Positions 16,306 through 24,659 of a stretch of DNA of 64,000 nt are shown here, in pieces. Both the position numbers and the translations under genes were made by a program. The notes under the pieces were generated by a model that saw only the letters and a program-made list of their open reading frames with translations, was not told where the DNA came from and made no database searches. Positions within the stretch are counted from its first letter, which is position 1; every line of letters starts with the position of its first letter. Source of the DNA: Panacagrimonas sp965216845 (GTDB lineage Bacteria > Pseudomonadota > Gammaproteobacteria > Nevskiales > Nevskiaceae); assembly GCA_965216845.1 (NCBI GenBank), contig OZ244200.1:2170001-2234000 (forward strand), given 5' to 3'.

Positions 16306-17100
16306 ATGTCTACTCTGGCGCAACAGAACACACCGCCGTCGCAACAAGCGGCGCGTCGCAAGATCGGTCCGCTGGACTGGCTGATGCTGGTGCTGGCTCT
16401 GGTATCGGTTGGCTTGCTGGTATGGGAAACCGCGGTGAATCTGGCGCCCGACATGGTGCGTCTGGTGCTGCTCGCGGACTTGGTGATCTGCGGCATCTTC
16501 GCGGTGGAGTTCACCTGGCGCTGGTACCGGGAAGGCTGGACGCGCAGCTATCTCAAACACAACTGGTACGAGATCCTCGGCATGATTCCGGTGCAGCATC
16601 CGGCCGTTCGCGGCTTTCGGCTGTTCCGCATCATTCGCATCATCATCCTGCTGTCGCGTTTCGGCATGGCCGCGGATCGCGCCTTTGGCGACGAATTCAC
16701 CTACCGCCTGGTGAATCGTTTTCAGCGGCAACTGGTCAATGCCATCAAGACGCCGGTCACCGTGGCCATGCTGGAGGAGGTTTCCAGGGTGCTGGCCAAG
16801 GGACATTACACCGGCAGCATTGCCGGGGCACTGAAGGAAAACGAGGCCAGTATCGAGGCGATGATTGCGGAAAAGCTGCGCCAGGATCCGCAAACCGGAC
16901 GCCTGAAACATCTGCCGTTCTACGATGAGATCGTGGAAAACGTCACCCAGACCAGCTTCCGCGTGATCATGGAGGTGCTGCAGGATGCGCGCACCGAGGA
17001 GTTGGTGGCCGACACCCTCAAACAGGTTCTGAGCCAGATTGGTGATGCAGTTGCGGGCCGGTCGGAGCGGACTGTTGCGCCCGATACGCCCCGGGAGTGA
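16306..17100 (+). CDS. Voltage-sensor-like ion transport family protein lacking a pore
   Basis: Membrane protein of 264 residues related to the ion-transport (voltage-gated channel) superfamily. S1-S2 are seen at about 24-70 (WLMLVLALVSVGLLVWE; LLADLVICGIFAVEFTWRW), a short S3 in NWYEILGMIPV, and an S4-like helix with arginines every third residue in FRLFRIIRIIILLSRF. Instead of S5, pore loop and S6 there is a polar, mostly helical C-terminal half of about 140 residues. It may be a stand-alone voltage sensor, proton channel or signalling protein. Its 3' end overlaps the convergent AraC gene by 83 bp. Confidence 0.75.
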   Translation: MSTLAQQNTPPSQQAARRKIGPLDWLMLVLALVSVGLLVWETAVNLAPDMVRLVLLADLVICGIFAVEFTWRWYREGWTRSYLKHNWYEILGMIPVQHPAVRGFRLFRIIRIIILLSRFGMAADRAFGDEFTYRLVNRFQRQLVNAIKTPVTVAMLEEVSRVLAKGHYTGSIAGALKENEASIEAMIAEKLRQDPQTGRLKHLPFYDEIVENVTQTSFRVIMEVLQDARTEELVADTLKQVLSQIGDAVAGRSERTVAPDTPRE

Positions 17101-18091
17101 CGCCGGTCCACCGCAGAAAGGCGCGGTGGAAGGCGCTGGCTTCGGCAAAACCCACGGCGTGGGCAATGTCCAGTATCGATTGTCGGGAATGCATCAGCAG
17201 CTCGATGGCCAGCTCTCGGCGCCGGGTTTCCTTTTCCAGCCGATACGAGCTGCCCTCACACTGCAGCCGTCGTCGCAGGGTGGTGGGGTGGATATCCAGT
17301 GTATGCGCCAGTGATTCAAAGCGCGGCCACTTTTCAGGTGCGATGCCGCCGAGCACGGTGCGAACCCGTGCCGAGACGCTCATCGGATCGCGATATTTCA
17401 TGATGAAGCTGCGCGGTGCGCTTTTCAGAAATTCGCGCGCGCTGCGTTCGGTTTGCAGCACCGGCGCATCCAGTTCCAGGGCGCTGAATCGGAATTGGGT
17501 CAAGGCCTGATCAAAGGCAAACTGCTGACTGATCATGCGCGGATATTCCTCCACCCACTCCGGTTGCGGATAGGCCAGCGCGGCGTGCAATACGGTGATG
17601 CGTCGGCGCGCCAGCCAGCACATCAGGCCGTGCAGCATCACGAACAGGGTTTCGTGAGCAAAAATTCTCCGCGCCACCGGCAAGTGGCCAACGTCGGCGA
17701 ATCGCATGCGAAGTTCGCTTTCGCCCCCCAACAGCTCCACCCGGGTATCGTCGATCAACAGATTGATCAGCCGCGTGCCGCGAACCAGGGCATCGTGGAC
17801 GCTTGGGGTATGCAGCATCAGATGACACAGGGTGGCGAAACTGCCCACCCGCATCGGCCGGCTGTCCAGGCCGAACAGCTCATCGTCCAGTTCGCGGGCA
17901 ATGTCCAGCCACAGGGCGCCGAACGCCTCGGGCGTGACGCGTGATTGCGGCTGCCGGATCAACGGTGGTTCCAATCCGGCGCGCCGCAAAAAAGGCGCGG
18001 GATCGAAGCCGCGACGTTTCAGCGCATCGGTTGCCTGACGCACAAAGGCGCTGGCAATCGTCGCTTTTTCACTCACTGGAGACTGGTTCAC
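17018..18091 (-). CDS. AraC-family transcriptional regulator
   Basis: Regulator of 357 residues. The N-terminal two-thirds match the OruR/ArgR-type ligand domain (Arabinose_bd of Pfam PF12625), e.g. RTRLINLLIDDTRVEL. The C-terminal double helix-turn-helix is seen in ESLAHTLDIHPTTLRRRLQ and SILDIAHAVGFAEASAFHRA. It is divergent from icmF across 149 bp and is the obvious candidate regulator of that gene; the inducer may be a branched-chain or fatty acyl compound (inference). Its 3' end overlaps the voltage-sensor-like gene. Confidence 0.9.
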   Translation of the reverse strand: MNQSPVSEKATIASAFVRQATDALKRRGFDPAPFLRRAGLEPPLIRQPQSRVTPEAFGALWLDIARELDDELFGLDSRPMRVGSFATLCHLMLHTPSVHDALVRGTRLINLLIDDTRVELLGGESELRMRFADVGHLPVARRIFAHETLFVMLHGLMCWLARRRITVLHAALAYPQPEWVEEYPRMISQQFAFDQALTQFRFSALELDAPVLQTERSAREFLKSAPRSFIMKYRDPMSVSARVRTVLGGIAPEKWPRFESLAHTLDIHPTTLRRRLQCEGSSYRLEKETRRRELAIELLMHSRQSILDIAHAVGFAEASAFHRAFLRWTGVTPGAYRAQQSAPTGPQLHHQSGSEPV

Positions 18092-18110
18092 CTCACCTCT
18101 GTTTTTGACA

Positions 18111-18153
18111 GACTATTTTGCGTTTCATCTCCGCAAGTATTGCAAAATCAGTC
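18111..18153. promoter_or_regulatory. Inverted repeat between AraC gene and icmF
   Basis: Arms GACTATTTTGC (18111-18121) and GCAAAATCAGTC (18142-18153) pair with one extra base, 20 bp apart. It lies mid-way in the divergent region, beside a TTGACA hexamer at 18105-18110. It may be the regulator's operator; AraC proteins more often use direct repeats, so this is tentative. Confidence 0.4.
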
Positions 18154-18240
18154 ACCAGAAAAGAACGATTGAGTCATGGGCTTGGCGGTGCGAATGTCGT
18201 ACCGTAGGCGGCTATCTGAATACCGCCTGGAGAGATCCGC

Positions 18241-21200
18241 ATGAGCACGTCCGCCGCGACCATCCAATCCACCACCGAGACCGAACAGGCGCCGCTGCGT
18301 TTTGTCACCGCCGCAAGCCTGTTTGACGGTCACGATGCCGCCATCAACGTGATGCGGCGCATGATTCAGGCCAAGGGCGCGGAGATGGTGCATCTGGGCC
18401 ACAACCGGGCGGTGGAAGACGTGGTGCGCGCCGCCTTGCAGGAAGATGCCGACGGCATTGCCCTGTCCAGCTATCAGGGCGGACACAACGAATTCTTCAA
18501 ATACATGGTGGACATGCTGGCCGAGCGCGGCGCCGGCCATATCCGCGTATTTGGCGGCGGCGGTGGCACCATTACGCCGGAGGAAATTGCGGCTCTTCAC
18601 GAACAGGGGGTGGAGCGGATTTATCACCCCAACGACGGCGCCAAGCTGGGTCTGACCGGCATGATCGACGATCTGGTGGATCGCGCCCGCGATGCCCAGC
18701 GCGCCGTGCGGGTCCCCGAACACACGGATATCGACGATGAAGCCAGCATCGGTCAGATGCTGTCGGCCATCGAACAGGGCGTGCTCAGCGAAGCCGATTT
18801 GGGCAAGCGTCGCAAGCAGTGGGAGCTGGCTGGACGTGGCACGCCGGTGATCGGTTTCACCGGCACCGGCGGCGCGGGCAAGTCCTCGGTGGTGGACGAG
18901 TTGTTGTTGCGTTTCCTGCAGGCCTTCCCGGACATGCGCATCGCGGTGCTGGCGGTCGACCCCACGCGACGTCGCAGCGGTGGCGCGCTGCTGGGTGATC
19001 GTATCCGCATGAATTCGCTGCGCTCCAAGCGTCTGTTCATGCGCAGCATGGCCACCCGTCAGCAACACGTGGCGACCAACGCGGTATTGACCGATTGCGT
19101 GTCATTCCTGCGCGGGCAGGGCTATGACCTGGTGATGGTGGAAACCGCTGGTATCGGTCAGAGCGATTCGCAGATCGTGGATCTGGTGGACTTCCCGATT
19201 TATGTCATGACCAGCGAATACGGCGCCGCCAGCCAGCTGGAAAAGATCGACATGATCGACTACGCCGAGCTGGTGGTGTTGAACAAGTTCGATAAACGCG
19301 GCGCCGAGGATGCGCTGCGCGACGTGCGCAAGCAGTGGAAGCGCAACCGCACCGCCTTCCAGTTGCGCGATGAGGAGGTGCCGGTTTATCCCACCATTGC
19401 CAGCCAGTTCAACGATCCCGGCGTGAGCTGGATGTTCACCAACCTGTGCCGGCTGTTGCGTCAAAAACTGAAACTGGCGGACGAAAAATGGACGCCGGCG
19501 CTGGATGTTTCCGTCAAGGAGCCGCGCGCCACCGTGCTGATTCCCGGCAATCGCGTGCGTTATCTGGCGGAAATCGCCGAGCAGGGGCGCGATATCAACC
19601 GTCGCGCCGAAGCGCAGGACGAGGCCGCCAACAAGGCTCAGTCCATGTGGGAGGCTCTGGAGGAACTGGCCGACGCCAGGCTGCCGAAACCACTGGATCT
19701 GTATGCCGCCGACGATCTGACCAGCGGTGGCGACGGCTCCATGCTGACCCTGCGTCAGCGCTACAACAGCGCGGTGTCTGAGCTGAGCAATGAATCCATC
19801 GCCCTGTTGCGCGAATGGCCTGCGCGTCTCAAGGGCGTGACCGATGAAACCTACAGCTACGAGGTGCGCGGAAAGGCGGTCACCGGCGAAAACTATGTGG
19901 AATCGCTGTCGCATCAAAAGGTGCCGAAAGTCGCCGCGCCGCACTTTGAGGCCTGGGGCGAGCTGCTGCGCTTTCTGCTGAAGGAAAATCTGCCGGGCGG
20001 TTATCCCTATACCGCCGGCATTTATCCCTACCGTCGAACCGGCGAAGATCCCATCCGCATGTTCGCCGGTGAGGGCACGCCGGAACGCACCAATCGCCGC
20101 TTCCATTATCTGAGCCAGGGACAAAAAGCGACGCGGCTTTCGACCGCTTTCGATTCGGTCACGCTCTACGGCGAGGATCCGCATACGCGACCGGACATCT
20201 ACGGCAAGATCGGCAACTCCGGCGTCAGCATCGCCACGCTGGACGACATGAAAAAGCTCTATTCGGGCTTTGATCTGTGCGCGCCCACCACTTCCGTTTC
20301 CATGACCATCAACGGCCCGGCGCCGATGATGCTGGCGCTGTTCATGAACGCCGCCATCGATCAGCAGGTGGAGCGATATTTGAAGGAAGACAGCGCTCGC
20401 TGGGCGACGGCGCAAAAGAAAATCGCTACGTTGTATGAGGGTCGCGAGCGGCCGGTCTATTCCGGCGATCTGCCGGAGGGCAACGACGGTCTGGGGCTGG
20501 GCTTATTGGGCGTCACCGGCGATCAGGTGGTGGACGCCGAAACCTATCAGCGCATCAAGACCGAGACCATGAAAGTGGTGCGTGGCACCGTACAGGCCGA
20601 TATTCTGAAAGAGGATCAGGCGCAGAATACCTGCATTTTCAGTACCGAATTTGCGCTGCGCATGATGGGCGATATTCAACAGTCCTTCGTCGAACGCGGC
20701 GTGCGCAATTTCTACTCGGTGTCGATTTCCGGTTATCACATCGCCGAGGCCGGCGCCAACCCCATCAGCCAGCTCGCCTTCACGCTCGCCAACGGCTTCA
20801 CCTTCGTCGAATATTATCTGGCGCGCGGCATGAAAATCGACGACTTCGCGCCCAATCTGTCGTTCTTCTTCTCCAACGGCATGGACCCCGAATACAGCGT
20901 CATCGGCCGCGTGGCGCGACGTATCTGGGCGCGGGCGATGAGGCAGCGCTACGGCGGTTCGGCGCGCAGTCAGATGATGAAGTATCACATCCAGACCTCC
21001 GGCCGATCGCTGCACGCGCAGGAAATCCAGTTCAACGATATCCGCACCACCTTGCAGGCGCTGTACGCGCTGTTCGACAACTGCAATTCCCTGCACACCA
21101 ACGCCTACGACGAGGCCATCACCACCCCCACCGAGGAATCGGTGCGTCGCGCGGTGGCGATCCAGCTCATCATCAACCGCGAGATGGGTCTGAATTTCTG

Positions 21201-21684
21201 TGAAAACCCCTTGCAGGGCAGCTTTGTCATCGATCAGCTCACCGATCTGGTGGAAGAGGCGGTGTACAAGGAGTTCGAATCCATCAGCGAACGCGGCGGC
21301 GTGCTGGGCGCGATGGACACCATGTATCAGCGCGGCAAGATTCAGGACGAATCGCTGTATTACGAGCACAAGAAATACGACGGCTCACTGCCATTGATTG
21401 GCGTCAATACCTTCCTGCCCAAGGATCACGGCGGCGAGATCGCCACCACCATCGAACTGATCCGCTCCAGCGAAGAGGAAAAAGGTCAGCAGATCGGCAA
21501 TGTCGAGCGCTACCGTGACAACCGCAACCGCTTCGGCGCAGACAGCCTCGGCAATCTGCAGAACACCGCCAAGCGCCGGGAGAATATTTTTGAGTCGCTG
21601 ATGGAAGCGGTCAAATACAACTCACTCGGCCAGATCAGTCACGCCCTGTACGAAGTGGGCGGAGAGTATCGGCGCAATATGTAG
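18241..21684 (+). CDS. icmF: Fused isobutyryl-CoA mutase (B12 domain, GTPase chaperone, mutase)
   Basis: IcmF of 1147 residues interconverts isobutyryl-CoA and n-butyryl-CoA with adenosylcobalamin. Domain order: B12-binding domain with ligand His31 in FDGHDAA; MeaB-like GTPase with P-loop GTGGAGKS at 208-215; linker; mutase barrel from about 540. Phe608 (IRMFAG) and Gln795 (AQNTCI) align with the Tyr89 and Arg207 that select methylmalonyl-CoA in the Propionibacterium mutase, and Phe/Gln is the isobutyryl-type pair. The 187-residue spacing between them exceeds the 118 of that enzyme, so there is an insertion around 700-780. GGAGAG precedes the ATG. Related pivalyl-CoA mutases have the same layout. 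Confidence 0.94.
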   Translation: MSTSAATIQSTTETEQAPLRFVTAASLFDGHDAAINVMRRMIQAKGAEMVHLGHNRAVEDVVRAALQEDADGIALSSYQGGHNEFFKYMVDMLAERGAGHIRVFGGGGGTITPEEIAALHEQGVERIYHPNDGAKLGLTGMIDDLVDRARDAQRAVRVPEHTDIDDEASIGQMLSAIEQGVLSEADLGKRRKQWELAGRGTPVIGFTGTGGAGKSSVVDELLLRFLQAFPDMRIAVLAVDPTRRRSGGALLGDRIRMNSLRSKRLFMRSMATRQQHVATNAVLTDCVSFLRGQGYDLVMVETAGIGQSDSQIVDLVDFPIYVMTSEYGAASQLEKIDMIDYAELVVLNKFDKRGAEDALRDVRKQWKRNRTAFQLRDEEVPVYPTIASQFNDPGVSWMFTNLCRLLRQKLKLADEKWTPALDVSVKEPRATVLIPGNRVRYLAEIAEQGRDINRRAEAQDEAANKAQSMWEALEELADARLPKPLDLYAADDLTSGGDGSMLTLRQRYNSAVSELSNESIALLREWPARLKGVTDETYSYEVRGKAVTGENYVESLSHQKVPKVAAPHFEAWGELLRFLLKENLPGGYPYTAGIYPYRRTGEDPIRMFAGEGTPERTNRRFHYLSQGQKATRLSTAFDSVTLYGEDPHTRPDIYGKIGNSGVSIATLDDMKKLYSGFDLCAPTTSVSMTINGPAPMMLALFMNAAIDQQVERYLKEDSARWATAQKKIATLYEGRERPVYSGDLPEGNDGLGLGLLGVTGDQVVDAETYQRIKTETMKVVRGTVQADILKEDQAQNTCIFSTEFALRMMGDIQQSFVERGVRNFYSVSISGYHIAEAGANPISQLAFTLANGFTFVEYYLARGMKIDDFAPNLSFFFSNGMDPEYSVIGRVARRIWARAMRQRYGGSARSQMMKYHIQTSGRSLHAQEIQFNDIRTTLQALYALFDNCNSLHTNAYDEAITTPTEESVRRAVAIQLIINREMGLNFCENPLQGSFVIDQLTDLVEEAVYKEFESISERGGVLGAMDTMYQRGKIQDESLYYEHKKYDGSLPLIGVNTFLPKDHGGEIATTIELIRSSEEEKGQQIGNVERYRDNRNRFGADSLGNLQNTAKRRENIFESLMEAVKYNSLGQISHALYEVGGEYRRNM

Positions 21685-21702
21685 GTTCGGGAAGACGCCC
21701 GG

Positions 21703-21732
21703 CCATTGCGAGGCGCAGCCGAAGCAATCTCC
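21703..21732. repeat. Dispersed intergenic repeat, half copy
   Basis: GCCATTGCGAGGCGCAGCC followed by GAAGCAATCTCC resembles the CATTGCGAGG...GAAGCAATCTC repeat seen between genes in many bacteria. A diverged relative is at 28473-28544. It lies just downstream of icmF and might act on mRNA 3' ends. Confidence 0.45.
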
Positions 21733-21790
21733 TTGGCTTTGGGAATTGTCTCAGCCTTTCGGACTTGGCGATGCTGTTGATCCGTGAGGG

Positions 21791-22357
21791 TCAGCGATCT
21801 CCAAACAGTTCCTTGCGAATCCAGCCGCCTTCCTGGCGCTTGCGTGGCTTGTCGTCACGGTGTCGGTTGGGTTTGCGGTGGTGATCACGGTCGCGTCGAT
21901 CTGACTCGCGACGCTCGGCCAGTTCGCGGCGTCTGCGTTCACGTTCATGCTGGCGCCGGTGGTCACGCTCATGACGGTGTTCGCCGCGCCAGTTTCGATG
22001 ATGCTCCCGGCGCCGATCATGTGAGCGATGATCACGGTAGGCGTGCTCGCGCCGATGGTCGCGATGACGATGATCAGGCCGGGAATAATGATGCAGCTGA
22101 TGCCGCTGCGGATAGCTTGGCGCGCGGTAATGCGAATGCGGTTTGGCGCGATACCAGCGATCAGCCTCATAAGCCGGATTGGCGTAGTAATAAGGCTGGC
22201 TGTAGTTGTACGATCGATAGCTTTGCTGACGCGGCAGCACGCGACCGTAAGGCGTTGTGTAATAACCCGAGCCGTATCCATGATCCGGGTAAACGGCGCA
22301 GCCGCTGGCGAACACACCCAGCCCCAGGATGAGTCCCAAGCGCAAGAAGCTTTTCAT
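21791..22357 (-). CDS. His/Arg-rich lipoprotein
   Basis: Lipoprotein of about 188 residues. The signal peptide MKSFLRLGLILGLGVFASGC gives lipidated Cys20. It is followed by a Tyr/Gly/Ser-rich stretch (about 21-60) and then about 120 residues dominated by His, Arg, Asp and Glu, with repeats such as RDHR, RREH and HERD. No folded domain is evident. The C-terminus ends in WIRKELFGDR, unlike the low-complexity part. The tail could bind metal, nucleic acid or peptidoglycan; none is shown. A start five codons upstream is possible. Confidence 0.75.
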   Translation of the reverse strand: MKSFLRLGLILGLGVFASGCAVYPDHGYGSGYYTTPYGRVLPRQQSYRSYNYSQPYYYANPAYEADRWYRAKPHSHYRAPSYPQRHQLHHYSRPDHRHRDHRREHAYRDHRSHDRRREHHRNWRGEHRHERDHRRQHERERRRRELAERRESDRRDRDHHRKPNRHRDDKPRKRQEGGWIRKELFGDR

Positions 22358-22524
22358 TGACGGCTCCACCATTTGAATGCTTCACACGGTGGGCCTGGAG
22401 CACTGAACCCGGCCTGAATGCGCGTTCAGTTTGGCGCATTGTCGTGGCCGCCCTGCGTTATAGTGCGGTCACGGTGACAGCAGGCAGGAGGCTGATCGCT
22501 GATCCGCAAAAACGAGAACAGATC

Positions 22525-22908
22525 ATGAATCTAGAAAAGGTCGTTTTTGGGTTTTTCGTGTTGTTGGCGCTGACGCTGAACTTCGGCTTCGTGATGGGGG
22601 ATATCGACGATCCGGCGCATCATCATGTTTACGAGTTGTTCGCCGCGCTGGTGGTGAGCCTGATCGCAACGGTGCTCAAGTTTGGTGATCGCAGCCATAT
22701 CGGCGCGGTGTTGTTGGCCACCAGTCTGGTGGCGGATCTGCACTTGATTGCCGCGGCATCGGTTTGGGGCGTGGCAACGCACGCGCTCGGCACCGGCGAG
22801 TCGCCGGTCATCGTCGCCAGTGTGGTTTCGCTGGCTGGCGGCGCGCTGTTGGCGAATCTTGCTTCGGCGACGCTGCTCATCGTAGAGACGGTGAACTTGC
22901 GGCGTTAG
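22525..22908 (+). CDS. DUF6394-like membrane protein
   Basis: Inner-membrane protein of 127 residues with four hydrophobic segments (VFGFFVLLALTLNFGFVM; YELFAALVVSLIATVL; AVLLATSLVADLHLIAAA; VVSLAGGALLANLASATLLIV). The pattern recalls the DUF6394 family; function unknown. The frame is open 56 codons further up, but MNLEKVVFGFF is the natural start and TATAGT at 22460-22465 is a plausible -10. It is 25 bp upstream of the potassium channel gene and presumably co-transcribed, hinting at a shared role. Confidence 0.75.
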   Translation: MNLEKVVFGFFVLLALTLNFGFVMGDIDDPAHHHVYELFAALVVSLIATVLKFGDRSHIGAVLLATSLVADLHLIAAASVWGVATHALGTGESPVIVASVVSLAGGALLANLASATLLIVETVNLRR

Positions 22909-22933
22909 CGGGCCGACAAGAACCGAGCGCCTG

Positions 22934-24637
22934 ATGCAAAACGTCCTGTTTCTGTTTTTGCGGCGCATGCGGGCGCCGCTGATTCTGCTGATTGTGGTGT
23001 ACGCCGTCAGCATCACCGGCCTGGTGCTCATGCCGGGCGTGGACGAGAACGGCGAGCGCTGGCACATGAGCTTTTTCCACGCCTACTACTTCGTCAATTT
23101 CATGGCCACGACCATCGGCTTTGGCGAGATTCCGCATCCCTTTACCGAGGCGCAGCGGATCTGGGTCAGCGCCTGCATTCTGTTGACCGTGGTGTCCTGG
23201 TTGTACGCCATTGGCCGCATCTTGTCCTTGATTCAGGATCCGGCGTTTGCCCGCGCGGTGACCGAAGCGCGATTCATCCGCGCGGCGAACGCGATCAAGG
23301 TGCCGTATTACATCGTTTGCGGATACGGTGAAACCGGCAGTCTTCTGGTGCGTGCGCTGGCGCGTCGCAACATTCAGTGCGTGGTGCTGGATTCCAATAC
23401 CGAACGGCTGAATGCGCTGAGCCTGGAAAATCTGGGCATGGATATTCCCGCGATGGCGGCCGACGCCAGCGAGACCAGGCATCTGGAGGAGGCGGGCTTG
23501 CGGCGCAAGCAATGCCTGGGCGTGGTGACGGTCACCGACAGCGACGACGTCAATATCCGGGTGGCTTTGACCGCAAAGCTGCTGCATCCCAGCCTCACGG
23601 TGATCAGTCGCTGCGCAACCCAGGAAACCGCGCAAAACCTGGCGTCTTTCGGGACCGATCACATCATCAGTCCGCACGAAGTGTTTGGTGAACATTTCAC
23701 CATGACGCTGCACAACCCCAGCCTGCATCTGTTGCACGCCTGGTTGATCAGTCTTCCGGGAAAACGTTTGCAGGGACCGGTGAAGCCACCGCGCGGCGAA
23801 TGGGTGATTTGCGGCTACGGTCGTTTCGGAAAAACGCTGCAACAATGTTTGCACGCCGCCAATTGCACGACGCGGGTGATCGAGCATCGACCGGACTTCA
23901 TGCCCGAAGGCGCGGTCAAGGGGCGTGGTCACGAGTTGCAGCCGCTGCGCGAGGCGGGTGTGGCCACCGCACAGGGCATTGTTGCGGGATTGGACCGGGA
24001 CACCAATACCTTGTCCGCAGTGATGACGGCACGTGCGCTCAATCCGCGGCTGTATGTGGTTGCACGCCAGTTTCGTCGCGCCAGCAGCCAGATTTTCGAC
24101 GCCGCCGGCGTTGATCTGGTGATGGAGCCCAGCCGGCTGATCGTCTGGCGGATCTTGCCGCTGATCACGCGCCCGCTGCTGAGTCATTTTCTGCGATTGC
24201 TGCGCGCCCACAGCGAGGAGTTCGGTGACTCCGTGCTGGACAAGATTCGCGCCTGTTGCGGCGAGCTCACGCCCGACAGCTGGTCAGTGTGCCTGGATCC
24301 GGAACACGCGCCGGCGGTGTGTACGGCGTTGAGCGCGGGTTGTCGGGTCAGCCTGGGCGATCTGCTGCGCGATCCGCGGCAAAGGCGCCGCAAGAACCCG
24401 GGGATGGTGCTGCTTCATCAGCGCGGTTCGACGGATCTGCTGATTCCGGCGGCGGACATCGAACTGCAAACCGGTGACAGCATCCTGTTTTGCGGACCAC
24501 CGAGCACGCGCAAGTCCATGGAGTGGACGCTCAACAGTCGCAAGATGCTGGAATACGTCCGCACCGGCAAACAGATGCCCGACGGTCACCTGTGGCGTTG
24601 GCTCAGTCAGCGCTGGAAAAGCTCGCGGAATCGGTAG
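22934..24637 (+). CDS. Potassium channel with two RCK (TrkA-N) domains
   Basis: Protein of 567 residues. Two transmembrane helices (LILLIVVYAVSITGLVLM; WVSACILLTVVSWLYAIG) flank a pore loop with filter TTIGFGE, in place of TVGYGD. Two cytoplasmic Rossmann domains follow: RCK1 with VCGYGETGSLLV near 125 and RCK2 with VICGYGRFGKTL near 292, both with the nucleotide motif GYGxxG. A TrkA-C-like segment near the end (LIPAADIELQTGDSILFCG) completes it. Fits a ligand-gated potassium channel with both RCK halves in one chain. It follows the DUF6394-like gene and is convergent with the P450. Confidence 0.9.
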   Translation: MQNVLFLFLRRMRAPLILLIVVYAVSITGLVLMPGVDENGERWHMSFFHAYYFVNFMATTIGFGEIPHPFTEAQRIWVSACILLTVVSWLYAIGRILSLIQDPAFARAVTEARFIRAANAIKVPYYIVCGYGETGSLLVRALARRNIQCVVLDSNTERLNALSLENLGMDIPAMAADASETRHLEEAGLRRKQCLGVVTVTDSDDVNIRVALTAKLLHPSLTVISRCATQETAQNLASFGTDHIISPHEVFGEHFTMTLHNPSLHLLHAWLISLPGKRLQGPVKPPRGEWVICGYGRFGKTLQQCLHAANCTTRVIEHRPDFMPEGAVKGRGHELQPLREAGVATAQGIVAGLDRDTNTLSAVMTARALNPRLYVVARQFRRASSQIFDAAGVDLVMEPSRLIVWRILPLITRPLLSHFLRLLRAHSEEFGDSVLDKIRACCGELTPDSWSVCLDPEHAPAVCTALSAGCRVSLGDLLRDPRQRRRKNPGMVLLHQRGSTDLLIPAADIELQTGDSILFCGPPSTRKSMEWTLNSRKMLEYVRTGKQMPDGHLWRWLSQRWKSSRNR

Positions 24638-24659
24638 CCCGGGCCAAGTTGCCTGACCC

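Noticed and set aside
18092..18240. Cobalamin riboswitch upstream of the B12-dependent icmF
   Set aside because: The gap is 149 bp and no B12-box-like sequence was seen; icmF uses B12 rather than making it.
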